From Cyanobacteriota bacterium (GTDB lineage: Bacteria; Cyanobacteriota; Cyanobacteriia; PCC-6307; Cyanobiaceae), in assembly GCA_026389335.1 (NCBI GenBank), contig JAPLIB010000013.1, positions 19,171 to 83,170 on the forward strand: 64,000 bases of DNA, written 5' to 3'. Below are positions 9,174 through 18,474 of the stretch, in pieces (position 1 is the first letter of the stretch; each line of letters begins with the position of its first letter). The notes beneath the pieces were generated by a model. The model worked only from the letters and a program-made list of their open reading frames with translations, had not been told where the DNA came from and made no database searches. A program made the translations under genes and the position numbers.

Positions 9174-9416
9174 TCAGGATTGAGGCAGTATGGCGCCCAG
9201 GCTCAGTTGTTGATTGCCGCCGCTGGCCAGGCCTTGCTCTGGTTCGCAACCGGAGAACGCCGGCAGTCTGGGCTGGCGGCCCGTCCAGTGGTGACAGCAG
9301 AGATCGGCCACCAGCTCCTGGTGGATCGGCAGCTGGCGCAGCTGGCACCAGCCCAGTTCCACGCCGTTCGGCGGCGTGCAGTGGCGGCAACTGCGGCAGC
9401 TGGGGCGATTGCCCAT
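9174..9416 (-). CDS. Small Cys/His-rich protein, putative metal binding
   Basis: This 80-residue protein has clustered metal-ligand-like residues: Cys7, Cys10, Cys13 (CRSCRHC), WC at 23-24, and CCHHW at 40-44. The spacing suggests a small zinc- or iron-sulphur-binding fold. An AGGA lies about nine bases before the ATG, supporting this start. The C-terminal 30 residues look unstructured. From memory, short proteins with a CxxCxxC...WCxLR...CHHW layout occur in picocyanobacteria, but I cannot name the family. It lies upstream of, and divergent from, gcvT. Confidence 0.58.
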   Translation of the reverse strand: MGNRPSCRSCRHCTPPNGVELGWCQLRQLPIHQELVADLCCHHWTGRQPRLPAFSGCEPEQGLASGGNQQLSLGAILPQS

Positions 9417-9610
9417 TCCGCGGAATCCTGCAACTAGGGAGGTGGCTCAAGTTAGTCAGTCGAAACCGTTCTGAGCAGTGGGGCCACCCAAATCACCGGG
9501 TTTCTCCCACTTTCTGCAGGAAAACCGAACACCGCCGTGGTCCAGTCCGCTAACCCTTGATCCGGTCTTCGCTCCATAGGATCCCAGCAGCTCCTCCCAC
9601 CCTGCGCCCC

Positions 9611-10768
9611 ATGGCCGATCCGGCAAGCGATCCCGCCGCGCCCCTGCAGCGCACCCCCCTGGCCGCGGCTGCGCGCAGCGCTGGCGGCCGCATGGTGCCT
9701 TTCGCCGGTTGGGAGCTGGCCGTGCAGTTTGGTGGTCTGGTGCAGGAGCACCAGGCCGTGCGCCACGGCTGCGGCGTCTTCGACATCTCCCACATGGGGG
9801 TGCTGCGGCTGCGGGGCGAGGGCGTCAAGGAGGCGATGCAGCGCCTGGTGCCCAGCGATCTGTTTCGTATCGGCCCCGGCGAGGCCTGCTACTCGGTATT
9901 GCTCAACGAGCAGGGCGGCATCCGCGACGACCTGATCGTCTACGACCGGGGCCGCGTCAGCCTCGATGGCGAGGAGCACGATGAACTGGTGCTGGTGATC
10001 AATGCCGCCTGCGCCGCCACCGACACGGCCTGGATCAGCAGCCAGCTGGAGCCGGCGGGCTTCCGCCTCGACGACATCAAGGGTGATGGCGTGCTGCTGG
10101 CCCTGCAGGGGCCCGAGGCCGCGGCCCGGCTGGAGGCCCTCAGCGGCACTGATCTCGCCGGCCTGCCCCGCTTCGGACACCGGCAGCTGCTGTTGGCGGG
10201 CCATGCCGGCGGCGCTGCGGCCGGGGCCTCGGTGTTCGTGGGCCGCACCGGTTACACCGGTGAAGACGGTTTCGAGTTGCTGCTCGACCGGGCGGCCGGG
10301 CTGGCGCTCTGGGAGCAGCTGCTGGCGGAGGGTGTCAGCCCCTGTGGCCTGGGAGCCCGGGACACCTTGCGACTGGAAGCCGCCATGCATCTCTATGGCA
10401 ACGACATGGATGCCAGCACCACACCTCTGGAGGCCTCCCTCGGCTGGCTGGTGCACCTGGAGATGCCCGCTGATTTCATCGGCCGCGCCGCCCTCGAACA
10501 CCAGAGTGCTGAGGGGGTGAACCGCAAGTTGGTGGGCCTGAAGTTGCAGGGCCGGGCCATTGCCCGCCACGGCTACCCGGTGCTGCGGCACGGCCAGGTG
10601 GTGGGAGAAGTCACCAGTGGCACCTGGTCGCCGACGCTGGGTGAAGCGATCGCCCTGGCCTACGTGCCCAGCGATGCCGCCAGGATCGGCAGCGAACTCG
10701 CGGTGGAGATCCGCGGCAAGGCCGAGCCGGCGCTGGTGGTGAAGCGCCCCTTCTATCGGCGTGCCTGA
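9611..10768 (+). CDS. gcvT: Glycine cleavage system T protein (aminomethyltransferase)
   Basis: The 385-residue protein has GcvT family landmarks: MVPFAGWELAVQF, the HGCGVFDISHMG strand, YSVLLNEQGGIRDDLIVY, GRTGYTGEDGFELL and LGARDTLRLEAAMHLYG, and a C-terminal barrel ending VVKRPFYRR. It transfers the methylene group of the aminomethyl-lipoyl GcvH intermediate to tetrahydrofolate and releases ammonia. The start is the ATG at 9611, directly before family sequence; an in-frame upstream codon at 9557 would add 18 unconserved residues. It is 22 kb from gcvH and gcvP, so the system is split here. Confidence 0.94.
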   Translation: MADPASDPAAPLQRTPLAAAARSAGGRMVPFAGWELAVQFGGLVQEHQAVRHGCGVFDISHMGVLRLRGEGVKEAMQRLVPSDLFRIGPGEACYSVLLNEQGGIRDDLIVYDRGRVSLDGEEHDELVLVINAACAATDTAWISSQLEPAGFRLDDIKGDGVLLALQGPEAAARLEALSGTDLAGLPRFGHRQLLLAGHAGGAAAGASVFVGRTGYTGEDGFELLLDRAAGLALWEQLLAEGVSPCGLGARDTLRLEAAMHLYGNDMDASTTPLEASLGWLVHLEMPADFIGRAALEHQSAEGVNRKLVGLKLQGRAIARHGYPVLRHGQVVGEVTSGTWSPTLGEAIALAYVPSDAARIGSELAVEIRGKAEPALVVKRPFYRRA

Positions 10769-10888
10769 AGCACGGAACAGGTTCAGGCCTGAGGGGCCTC
10801 GTGGCGCTGGACCCCAGCCCCGGGCTGCGGCAGCGCTCCTGTGTGTGCTGGTGCCGATGGCGATGGCGGCGCCGTGAATCGCTCCGTT

Positions 10889-10915
10889 CCACCGGCCGCA
10901 CGCTGCGGCCGGTGG
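10889..10915. terminator. Strong GC hairpin between convergent gcvT and carbonic anhydrase
   Basis: CCACCGGCCGCA and TGCGGCCGGTGG form a perfect 12-bp stem with a 3-base loop. It sits between the 3' ends of gcvT (plus) and the second carbonic anhydrase (minus). No T-run follows on either strand, so I read it as a probable bidirectional terminator or 3'-end stabiliser. Confidence 0.5.
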
Positions 10916-10989
10916 TTCAGAGGCTGGTGTCTCAGGCTGAGAGGGAACTCCTGGCGATCAACCGCTCGGTTGCGCCCGTGGGGAAGGGT

Positions 10990-11757
10990 TCAGCTCGCTC
11001 CAGCCAGCGGCTTCAGCAGCTCCACTCTTCCTGTCACCAGGTCGAAAAAGCCCTGAACGATCTTCACTTGGCCGCTTTCCTGCGCCTGACGTAGCACCGC
11101 GCTGCGTTGGGTGATCTGGGCGGCGGCAAAACGGGCGTTGCCTTTGATCGCCTGACTCAGGTCATCACCCGGTTGCAGGGAGGCCCGGATCGGCTTCACC
11201 AGTTGCTCCAGCAGGGGTGTGAGCGGCTCGCTGCCTCGCGCCGCCTTGACGGCACCACAGCTGCTGTGGCCCAGCACCATGATCAGCGGCACCTTGAGCA
11301 CGGCCACGGCATATTCCAGGGAGGCGATGGCGTCGTCGAAGGCGGTGTTGCCGGCGCAGCGCACCTGAAACAGTTCACCCGAGCCGGAGGCGAAGACATA
11401 TTCCGGCGCCACCCGGGCATCGGCACAGCTCAGCAGCGCCACCCAGGGTTGTTGTCCCTGCTCCAGGGCCATCGGGTCGATCTGGCAGCCCTCATCGAAG
11501 ATGTCTGTTTTCAACTGCATCCGTGCCGCTGGCGTCGGCTCTTTGACCAAGCGCTGCCAGGTCTGGCTGAAGCGAGCATTGCGCGCCATCAAGGCCTCCA
11601 GCACATCCCCGGGCGGGGTGCACACCGTCAGATCCCGCTTCAGCTCCGCGGCCATCGGCTTGGCGGCCCGGGCCGGAGCCTGGGTGAGCTGGCTGAGCGC
11701 CAGGCCCCCGGCTGCGGTACCTGTCAGTTGGAGCAGAGCGCGGCGGGACAAGGGCAT
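10990..11757 (-). CDS. Beta-class carbonic anhydrase with Tat-like leader (copy 2)
   Basis: The 255-residue protein has the beta-carbonic anhydrase zinc site: CADAR (Cys ligand, Asp-Arg dyad; the usual Ser is Ala) and HSSC. The leader [20 protein letters not shown] is twin-arginine-like and ends near a PARAA cleavage site, so export is likely. It aligns with the first copy along its length, including [25 protein letters not shown] and the [20 protein letters not shown] end. The two genes are therefore paralogues on the same strand 7 kb apart. It is divergent from aspS. Its role is presumably periplasmic or extracellular CO2/bicarbonate interconversion. Confidence 0.87.
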   Translation of the reverse strand: MPLSRRALLQLTGTAAGGLALSQLTQAPARAAKPMAAELKRDLTVCTPPGDVLEALMARNARFSQTWQRLVKEPTPAARMQLKTDIFDEGCQIDPMALEQGQQPWVALLSCADARVAPEYVFASGSGELFQVRCAGNTAFDDAIASLEYAVAVLKVPLIMVLGHSSCGAVKAARGSEPLTPLLEQLVKPIRASLQPGDDLSQAIKGNARFAAAQITQRSAVLRQAQESGQVKIVQGFFDLVTGRVELLKPLAGAS

Positions 11758-11960
11758 GGATCAGTCAGCGGCAGGGAAAACCAGGGAACGAGCTGCAGGC
11801 TGAAAGCACGCCAATCCCCCTGGATTGCGATAGTAAAGGGGGCTGCGCCATCGGTATCCCCATGCCAGCTCAGGCAGCTGGGTTCCGCCGCGGCCAGCCT
11901 GGCGGTGGATCAGGGCGGCAGACCCCTGTGGGAAAATTCCTTTTTGCCGGACCATCTTCG

Positions 11961-13790
11961 ATGCGCAGCCACGGATGCGGCGACCTGCGCCAAGACGCCA
12001 CCGGCCAGGACGTGCAGCTCTGCGGCTGGGTGGACCGCCGCCGCGACCATGGCGGGGTGATCTTCATCGATCTGCGCGATCGCAGCGGCACGGTGCAGAT
12101 CACCGTGGATCCCGACCTGAGCCCGGAGGCCTTCGCCGTGGCCGAGCACCTGCGCAACGAGACCGTGCTGCAGGTGAGTGGCAAGGTGCGCGCCCGCCCG
12201 GCCGCATCGATCAATGAACGGCTGGCCACCGGCACGGTGGAAGTGCTGGCCGCCGCCATCACGGTGCTGAACAGCGTCAAGGCCAACCTGCCCTTCCCGG
12301 TGTCGTTGCACGACGAGGAGAACACCCGCGAGGAATTGCGACTCCGGTATCGCTATCTGGATCTGCGCCGCGAGCGCATGAACCGCAATCTGCGCCTGCG
12401 CCACAGCACCATCCGCGCTGCCCGCAACTATCTCGAGGCGGCCGACTTCATCGAGGTGGAAACCCCCGTACTCACCCGCTCCACTCCCGAAGGCGCCCGC
12501 GATTATCTGGTGCCCAGCCGGGTCTGTGGCGGCGAGTGGTTCGCCCTGCCCCAGTCGCCCCAGCTGTTCAAGCAGCTGCTGATGGTGGGCGGCCTCGAGC
12601 GCTACTACCAGGTGGCCCGCTGCTTCCGCGACGAAGATCTGCGCGCCGATCGCCAGCCGGAGTTCACCCAGCTGGACATGGAGATGAGCTTCCTGGATCA
12701 GGAGCAGATCCTGGCGCTGAACGAAGGCCTGATCGCCACCATCTGGAAGGAGGTGAAGGGGATTGAGCTGCCGCTGCCTTTCCCGCGGCTCAGCTGGCAC
12801 GAGGCAATGGAGCGCTACGGCACCGATCGCCCCGACACTCGTTACGGCATGGAGCTGGTGACGGTGTCGGACCTGGTAGCCGGCATGGGTTTCAAGGTGT
12901 TCTCCGGCGCCGTGGCCGCCGGCGGCTCGGTGAAGGTGCTGCCGGTGCCCGGTGGCAACGACGCCCTCTCCAATGTGCGCATCAAGCCCGGCGGCGATGT
13001 GTTCAGCGAAGCCCAGAAAGCCGGTGCCGGTGGCCTGGCCTTCATCCGGGTGCGGGAGAACGGTGAGATCGACACGATCGGCGCCATCAAGGACAACCTC
13101 AGCGAGGCCACCAAGGCCGAGCTGCTGGCCCGCACCGGCGCCGTGCCCGGCACCCTGCTGCTGTTCGGTGCCGGCGACACCGCCACGGTGAACAAGGCCC
13201 TCGACCGGGTGCGTCAGTTCCTGGCCCGGGAGCTGGGGTTGGTGAAGCCCGAGCGGGATAACGCCAGCTGGAACTTCCTCTGGGTGGTGGATTTCCCGAT
13301 GTTCGAGTTCAACAAGGACGAAAACCGTCTCGAGGCGCTGCACCATCCCTTCTGCGCCCCTAACACCGACGACCTGGGGAACGATCCGGCCGCCTGGGCC
13401 ACCACCCTGCCCACCGCCCGCGCCCAGGCCTACGACCTGGTGCTCAACGGCCTGGAACTGGGCGGCGGCTCGCTGCGCATCCACGATTCGGCCTTGCAGC
13501 GCCAGGTGTTGCAGACCATCGGCCTGCCCCTGGAGGAGGCGAATCGCCAGTTCGGCTTCCTGATGGAGGCGCTCGACCTGGGGGCCCCACCCCACGGCGG
13601 CATCGCCTTCGGCCTGGACCGGCTGGTGATGCTGCTGGCGGGGGAGGAGTCGATCCGCGACACGATCGCCTTCCCCAAAACCCAGCAGGCCCGTTGCCTG
13701 ATGACCCAGGCGCCGGCGGATGTGTCCGCCAAGCAGCTTGAGGAGTTGCATGTGGCCAGCACCTGGGTGGAGGAAGAGGCCAGGGGCTGA
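11961..13790 (+). CDS. aspS: Aspartyl-tRNA synthetase
   Basis: The 609-residue class II synthetase has the N-terminal OB anticodon-binding domain ([23 protein letters not shown]), motif 1 ([19 protein letters not shown]), motif 2 ([20 protein letters not shown]), the bacterial GAD insertion (about residues 290-420) and motif 3 ([20 protein letters not shown]). It charges tRNA-Asp, and possibly also tRNA-Asn in a non-discriminating form; the sequence alone does not decide this. The ATG at 11961 matches the family N-terminus; an earlier in-frame ATG at 11862 adds unconserved residues. It is divergent from the second carbonic anhydrase over 203 bases. Confidence 0.96.
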   Translation: MRSHGCGDLRQDATGQDVQLCGWVDRRRDHGGVIFIDLRDRSGTVQITVDPDLSPEAFAVAEHLRNETVLQVSGKVRARPAASINERLATGTVEVLAAAITVLNSVKANLPFPVSLHDEENTREELRLRYRYLDLRRERMNRNLRLRHSTIRAARNYLEAADFIEVETPVLTRSTPEGARDYLVPSRVCGGEWFALPQSPQLFKQLLMVGGLERYYQVARCFRDEDLRADRQPEFTQLDMEMSFLDQEQILALNEGLIATIWKEVKGIELPLPFPRLSWHEAMERYGTDRPDTRYGMELVTVSDLVAGMGFKVFSGAVAAGGSVKVLPVPGGNDALSNVRIKPGGDVFSEAQKAGAGGLAFIRVRENGEIDTIGAIKDNLSEATKAELLARTGAVPGTLLLFGAGDTATVNKALDRVRQFLARELGLVKPERDNASWNFLWVVDFPMFEFNKDENRLEALHHPFCAPNTDDLGNDPAAWATTLPTARAQAYDLVLNGLELGGGSLRIHDSALQRQVLQTIGLPLEEANRQFGFLMEALDLGAPPHGGIAFGLDRLVMLLAGEESIRDTIAFPKTQQARCLMTQAPADVSAKQLEELHVASTWVEEEARG

Positions 13791-14083
13791 GACTGATTCG
13801 CCAGCCAGCCCAGCGCGGCGCCCCAGTTCCATCAGGCCAGCGGTCGGTTCAAGCTGCTGGCTGCTGAGGCGCCCTTGACCCTGGCGGCTGCTGGACCTAG
13901 CGCACAGCATCAGCTCTGGCGTTCCAACTGCACCATGCTCCTGGGGGGCACAACAGGCTCAAAAGCGGTGCTGCCTGGGCTTGGTGGCCTGATTACTGTT
14001 TTTTCGTCCCCTCCGCGTTGGCGGGCGAGAGCCTCACTCCAGCCCCAACCACCTGGAGGCAGATTCCCTGACCCCCCACCTCC

Positions 14084-14569
14084 ATGGCCCCCACCTCCCT
14101 GCCCATCGATATCGGCATCCCGGAAGCCCAGCGCCAGCAGATCGCTGCCGGGCTCGGCCAGGTGCTGGCTGACACCTCGGTGCTCTACGCCAAGACCCAC
14201 GGGTTCCATTGGAACGTGACCGGGCCGATGTTCAACACGCTGCATCTGATGTTCATGGCGCAGTACACCGAGCTCTGGAACGCCCTGGATGTGATCGCCG
14301 AACGCATTCGTGCGCTCGGATTCCCCGCCCCCTATGGCGGCAAGGCCATCGCCGGCCTCAGCTCCATCGCCGAAACCGATGGGGTGCCGGAGGCGCTGGC
14401 GATGGTGCGCGAGCTGGTGGCCGGCCATGAAGCCGTGGCCCGTACGGCCCGCACGATGTTCAGCCTGGCCAGTGAGGCCAACGACCAGCCGACCGCCGAC
14501 CTGCTCACCCAGCGGCTGCAGATCCACGAAAAAACGGCCTGGATGCTGCGCAGCCTGCTGGAGGGGTGA
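14084..14569 (+). CDS. dps: Dps-family ferritin-like protein
   Basis: The 161-residue four-helix protein has the Dps ferroxidase signature: [21 protein letters not shown] supplies the His, followed by the [13 protein letters not shown] helix with Asp and Glu. Length and the C-terminal [12 protein letters not shown] match the family. Dps dodecamers oxidise ferrous iron with hydrogen peroxide, store the mineral and may coat DNA. The upstream 293 bases contain a short T-rich run (ACTGTTTTTTCG) but no peroxide or iron operator I can define. Confidence 0.9.
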   Translation: MAPTSLPIDIGIPEAQRQQIAAGLGQVLADTSVLYAKTHGFHWNVTGPMFNTLHLMFMAQYTELWNALDVIAERIRALGFPAPYGGKAIAGLSSIAETDGVPEALAMVRELVAGHEAVARTARTMFSLASEANDQPTADLLTQRLQIHEKTAWMLRSLLEG

Positions 14570-14706
14570 GGCTGGTGGATCCAGCCGGCGCAGCCGAGGG
14601 TCCCCACCACCAGGAACCGTGGCCTGGCTGGCGGCAGCAGTTGGCGTCCTGGTGAGGTCAGCGGCCAGGTCCGATCTTGCCGCCCAGCCTCGGTATCGTG
14701 GCCTCC

Positions 14707-15480
14707 ATGGACGATGACGACACTCCGTACCGCCGCGACTATCGAGCCGAGTTGCGCGGCGAACTGCGCGGTGAGTTGCGCGGCAGTGAGCCGCGCCGCG
14801 CCGCTCGCGAGACCGCGCCGCTGGATCAGCGCCTCGATCGCTGGGTGAGTGCCGGTCGCCAGTTTGTCGATGGGGTGGCAGGTAGCCGACCTGGCTCTCG
14901 GCCGCCGGGTCGCGGCGGCGAGACCCGTGGCAGCGAGAGCCGGGGCTCGGGCCGTGGCGGCTTTGATGGCCTGGGCCGTTGGGTGGAAGAGCGGCTCGAC
15001 TGGTTGCTGGAAGATGGCGACGATTGGCGCGAACCCTGGCAGGACAGCGGGCCCCGCTCCCCGTCACCAGCGATGGGCTCGCCGAACTCCCGAAACCCGT
15101 CCAACCCAGGGACCCGTTCCGAGCCAGCGGATCGGCGCCAGGCTTCGAGCCTGTCGAGCGCGGCCAGCCCGTTGAGCCCCGCCAACCGGTTCAGCGCCGA
15201 TCAGCCCCGGAACCCGTCCAGGAACTCCCCGATGGCGGCCGAGTCGGCGCCGCGCCGTCGCTTGGAGGCGCTCTCACGCCGCGGCCTGGCGCCCCAGTCG
15301 CCGGCCGCGGCCGGCGATAACGAGGCCTGGCCCGACGATGACAGTTTCAGCCTGCCCCACTGGCAGCGGCCGGCCGCCGCCGGCCCCGCGCCGGAGCCGG
15401 AGCCGCCAGCCGCCGACGCCTTTGACGCCGGCGGCCGACCCCTGCCCCGCTCCAGCCGCCGCGCCAGCCGTCGCCCTTGA
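14707..15480 (+). CDS. Low-complexity Arg/Pro/Ser-rich protein of unknown function
   Basis: I do not recognise this 257-residue protein. It starts with an acidic MDDDD, then three tandem ELRG units, a predicted helical segment (LDQRLDRWVSAGRQFVDGVAG), a Gly/Arg/Ser linker and a second helix with a clear pattern (LGRWVEERLDWLLEDGDDW). The rest is Pro/Ser/Arg-rich and probably disordered, with a short conserved-looking RRRLEALSRRG before an acidic patch. There is no signal peptide or membrane span. The two helical cores suggest binding to a partner. It lies 53 bases before the DUF1269 gene on the same strand. Confidence 0.65.
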   Translation: MDDDDTPYRRDYRAELRGELRGELRGSEPRRAARETAPLDQRLDRWVSAGRQFVDGVAGSRPGSRPPGRGGETRGSESRGSGRGGFDGLGRWVEERLDWLLEDGDDWREPWQDSGPRSPSPAMGSPNSRNPSNPGTRSEPADRRQASSLSSAASPLSPANRFSADQPRNPSRNSPMAAESAPRRRLEALSRRGLAPQSPAAAGDNEAWPDDDSFSLPHWQRPAAAGPAPEPEPPAADAFDAGGRPLPRSSRRASRRP

Positions 15481-15533
15481 CCCTGCTTGCGGCCTGGGGC
15501 GTTTAAGTTGAGATCGTTGGTTTAGAAGACAGC

Positions 15534-16055
15534 ATGAGCAGCTTGGTGGTCGTGGGTTTCCCCACCGTGAATGAAGCCGAGGAAGTGCGCCGGGTTCTCG
15601 TTGAGGTTCAGAAAGAAGCGTTGATTGCCTTGGAGGATGCGGTCGTCGTCGAGCATGACGTCGACGGCAAGATTCACCTGCGCCAAGCCCTCAATCTCAC
15701 CACCGCCGGTGCCATAGGTGGCGGTTTCTGGGGTTCGCTGGTGGGGTTGCTGTTTCTCAATCCAATCCTGGGGGCGGCCGTGGGCGCCAGCATCGGAGCG
15801 GCCTCGGGTTCGCTGTCGGATCTGGGCATCAACGACAGCTTCATGCGCGAGGTGGGTGAAACCCTGCCGCCGGGCACGGCCGCCCTTTGCCTGCTGGCCC
15901 GCGATTCAACGCCCGATCGCCTGATCGACCGGCTTCGTGCCCATGCCCCTCACGCCCGCTTGCTGCGCACCAACCTCAGCCACACCGACGAAGAGCGCCT
16001 GCGTCAGCTGCTGGAACAGGCGAGCAAGGAGGCCGAAGCCCTGCGCCTTGCCTGA
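15534..16055 (+). CDS. DUF1269-family protein with glycine-rich hydrophobic hairpin
   Basis: The 173-residue protein matches DUF1269: an N-terminal alpha/beta segment (VVVGFPTVNEAEEVRRVL), then a glycine-zipper-like hydrophobic region around residues 62-103 (GGGFWGSLVGLLFLNPILGAAVG), and a C-terminal alpha/beta domain (LPPGTAALCLLAR). The hydrophobic part probably inserts into or associates with a membrane. The function of the family is unknown. The gene's 3' end overlaps the convergent gene at 15976-16515 by 80 bases. Confidence 0.82.
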   Translation: MSSLVVVGFPTVNEAEEVRRVLVEVQKEALIALEDAVVVEHDVDGKIHLRQALNLTTAGAIGGGFWGSLVGLLFLNPILGAAVGASIGAASGSLSDLGINDSFMREVGETLPPGTAALCLLARDSTPDRLIDRLRAHAPHARLLRTNLSHTDEERLRQLLEQASKEAEALRLA

Positions 16056-16515
16056 GCGGCTTGACCTGAAAGCTGCAGCCCCGGTCCCGCAGGGCCCGGT
16101 TCACGGGACGCACCAGCTCCCGGGGCATGTCGACGGCCATCTCCTCGGCCGAGACGCTGATCGCCGGTGATCCCTGCTGCAGGGCGCTAAGCAGGTCGGC
16201 CCAGAGGCCCACCAGGTTGCGCTTCTGCAGGGGTTCCAAGCCCTGGCTTTCCAGGTGGGGCCCACAGCCCTCCCGGTTCCAGAGCGCCTGATGGTGATGC
16301 TCCGGCTGCTGGCAGAGGGCCAGGCCTGCTTCAAGGGCTGCCTCAGTGGGGGCGCCTCCTTTGTGGCGCAGGCCGGCCAGGCCGAGGATCTTGCCGGTAT
16401 GCACGGCCGAAATGCCATAGAGGCGGCCGAGATCGGTGAGGCTCAGCCAGTTCACCTCGGTGCGAGCCGACGCCTGGCTGTCCGGGCTGGCGGTGGGGGA
16501 TTTGGGGTTGGCCAT
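15976..16515 (-). CDS. Unrecognised protein with helix-turn-helix-like N-terminus
   Basis: The 179-residue protein has a likely helix-turn-helix near residues 22-50 (WLSLTDLGRLYGISAVHTGK), then ACxx-free helical segments with a recurrent layout (QGLEPLQKRNLVGLWADLLSALQQGS). From memory, similar proteins are conserved in marine and freshwater Synechococcus, without an assigned role. The last 27 residues are Pro/Cys-rich and lie inside the convergent DUF1269 gene, so the C-terminus may have been extended by loss of an earlier stop. It could be a small regulator, but no target is evident. Confidence 0.6.
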   Translation of the reverse strand: MANPKSPTASPDSQASARTEVNWLSLTDLGRLYGISAVHTGKILGLAGLRHKGGAPTEAALEAGLALCQQPEHHHQALWNREGCGPHLESQGLEPLQKRNLVGLWADLLSALQQGSPAISVSAEEMAVDMPRELVRPVNRALRDRGCSFQVKPLRQGAGLRPPCSPVPAADAGALRRCG

Positions 16516-16568
16516 CGGGCTGGAGTCGATGCCCGCATCCTGCTCATGTCGCGCAGAGCGTCAATCCG

Positions 16569-17267
16569 TCAAGTTGAAAACGTGACGATGGGGTACTGAC
16601 TTTGCGAAACGTCATGAGGTTTTTCTGCTGCTTGCGGTTCCTTGGCGGTTCCTAGCCAGGTCTCCAGCAGGGGTGAAAACACCTCGCGGATCACGGTCAG
16701 CTCCCGCCCTTGGCGGAAGAAGCGGTAATGCCGGCTCCAGAAAGGGCCGGCCTGGCCGAAGCGTTGCTCCAGCCAGGGGGCTGACACCTGGCCGAGGCCG
16801 TCCACTTCGCGGAACAGCTCGGTGCGGCCGCTGGTGAGGCTGCGCCAGATCGGCTGATGGCGGTCGCGGAGGTGGGCTTCGGCTTCGCGCTGATTCCACC
16901 AGCTTTCGGCCCAGCCCAGGGTGTGGGGGCCGCAGTTGAGCCACACCTGGCGATGCAGCAGCGGTGGCTCCAACTCCGCCACCTCCAGCGGCGCTCCGGT
17001 GGCCGGCCCGAGCAGGGGGGCCATGGCGATCAGCTCCACTTCCACCGGGGAGCCGGTGAGCAGTTGCAGATGGCGGGTGGGGCTGCCATCGCCGAGCAGC
17101 AACAATTTCCAGCCGCCGCTGAGTTGGCTGCCCGCCGTGGCGGCCTCCACATCGGCGAAGGCGGCCTGCCACAGCGGCGTGGGCGACGCCAAGAGCCGCT
17201 CTGGAGTGATGGCAGTGAGCTGGGCTGCCTGGGCCTGGTCTGGGCCCGGGGTGCGACGGCTGGGCAT
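16569..17267 (-). CDS. Chorismate lyase-like protein (chorismate to 4-hydroxybenzoate)
   Basis: This 232-residue protein fits the cyanobacterial chorismate lyase family (DUF98-like). It has HLQLLTGSPVEVELIA, the conserved RQVWLNCGPHTLGWAESWW strand pair and an Arg/Glu-containing LTSGRTELFREVDGL loop. The Arg and Glu residues contact chorismate in UbiC-like folds. Cyanobacteria use this step to supply the plastoquinone head group. The final residues (VSQSQYPIVTFST) are probably not structurally important. It follows the unknown membrane protein gene and mnmG on the same strand. Confidence 0.75.
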   Translation of the reverse strand: MPSRRTPGPDQAQAAQLTAITPERLLASPTPLWQAAFADVEAATAGSQLSGGWKLLLLGDGSPTRHLQLLTGSPVEVELIAMAPLLGPATGAPLEVAELEPPLLHRQVWLNCGPHTLGWAESWWNQREAEAHLRDRHQPIWRSLTSGRTELFREVDGLGQVSAPWLEQRFGQAGPFWSRHYRFFRQGRELTVIREVFSPLLETWLGTAKEPQAAEKPHDVSQSQYPIVTFST

Positions 17268-17444
17268 GGGGACGCCCTTGAAGGGATTGAGCCTAGGAAC
17301 GGGGTGCGCTGCGCCGCTGCGCCGCCACCCCTTCGCCCCGGATCGTCAGGCCAGGACCTGGCGGCGACCAGACACCGACGCGTGTGCCGGCGGTAGCCCA
17401 GCTGGCGCAGCGGCCGCCGGCCTCGTCAAGTCTGCGGAGCACCC

Positions 17445-17478
17445 CACGGCCGGCCGGACGAGCGTTCGGCCGGCCGTG
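17445..17478. terminator. Very strong intergenic hairpin, possible terminator
   Basis: CACGGCCGGCCG and CGGCCGGCCGTG form a perfect 12-bp stem, extended by three inner pairs (one G-T) to a GAGC tetraloop. It lies in the 288-base gap between the minus-strand gene ending at 17556 and chorismate lyase. No T-tract is present on either strand. Its right arm is part of a 23-base motif also found at 54432-54456. Confidence 0.5.
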
Positions 17479-17555
17479 TAAAGCCGATGAACACTGGCTT
17501 TCCCGGTGCCAACGAGGGGGCAATCGAGGCTGAGACAGCGTTGCAGCCGTCCAAG

Positions 17556-18455
17556 TCAGAAGCCGTTGATGATCGACACCTGCCGGAGCTCGTCGCCTCG
17601 TTCGATCAGGGCGGTTTCGCCAGCGGCACTGCGCAATCTCCAGCCGCTGGAGCCGATCGTTTCGCCACTGCCGACGCTCATCGAGCTGCCGCCCACCAGG
17701 AAGATGGCCGAAGCCGCCTTGCCGGCCGCACCCACCACACCCACCAGTTGGGGCAGGGGGGCGCTGCTGGCGGCTGGTCGGGGGGGCGTGCTGGTGGTTG
17801 GTGTCGCTGGAGGCCTGGCCAGCACCTGGGGGCTCAGCGGCACACGCAGCAGTCCGGGGGGAGTGCTGCCGGATCCGGGCAGGTTGGCGAGCTGCTGGAT
17901 CCAGGGCTCCTCCGGTGGTGGTGGCGGCAGGCCATCGGCACTGGTGTCCGCCGCCGGGCCTGGCTGGGGCAGGCTCGGTGTGGCCGGCTCCGGTCCCGTC
18001 AGGGGTGTCGTTGTGGCGGGGCCGAGGTTGCGCAGTCGCTCCACCAGCAGCAGGTTGCGTTCCTGGCTAAGGCTCTGCTGCAGACGGTTCCAGTGGGAGA
18101 CGTAGAAGACCGAGCTGGCGGCGCTCACCAGGCAGACTCCCGCCAGGGCGGCGATCAGCAGCAGCGATTGGTCCTGCCGGCGGCTGGCGGCCGCTGCGGC
18201 CTGCGGGGCGTCGTGCTGCGCTCCGCCCCTGGGGTTGGCCTGGGGGTGAGGCTTGCTGGCCTGGCCGCCCGGTCTGTGCTGCCCTGGGCCGGATCCCTCA
18301 ACCTCAGCCCCAGCGACATCGATCGTGGCCTCCGGATCGAAGACCCGGTTCATCATCTGCTCGGCCTTCAGCTCCCAGTAGGCGCGGGAGCGCGGGATGC
18401 CGCGGAGAGGCCGGGGTGCTTCGCTGTGGGGCGGGGTTCCGGGTGGGGTCGCACT
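17556..18455 (-). CDS. Unrecognised single-span membrane protein
   Basis: The 299-residue protein has a cytoplasmic N-terminal part with a conserved-looking segment (SRAYWELKAEQMMNRVFDPE), a basic/Pro-rich linker, one transmembrane helix near residues 115-137 (LLLIAALAGVCLVSAA), a short coiled-coil-like stretch (WNRLQQSLSQERNLLLVERL), and a Pro/Ala-rich external part. The C-terminus contains GGSSMSVGSGETIGSSGWRL and EGDELRQVSIINGF-like strands. The GTG at 18455 was chosen because it lies 20 bases after the mnmG stop; longer readings overlap mnmG. Function unknown; the layout suggests an anchor or pilus/secretion accessory. Confidence 0.62.
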   Translation of the reverse strand, partial: SATPPGTPPHSEAPRPLRGIPRSRAYWELKAEQMMNRVFDPEATIDVAGAEVEGSGPGQHRPGGQASKPHPQANPRGGAQHDAPQAAAAASRRQDQSLLLIAALAGVCLVSAASSVFYVSHWNRLQQSLSQERNLLLVERLRNLGPATTTPLTGPEPATPSLPQPGPAADTSADGLPPPPPEEPWIQQLANLPGSGSTPPGLLRVPLSPQVLARPPATPTTSTPPRPAASSAPLPQLVGVVGAAGKAASAIFLVGGSSMSVGSGETIGSSGWRLRSAAGETALIERGDELRQVSIINGF

Positions 18456-18474
18456 CACCGGCGAACGCTTTGGC

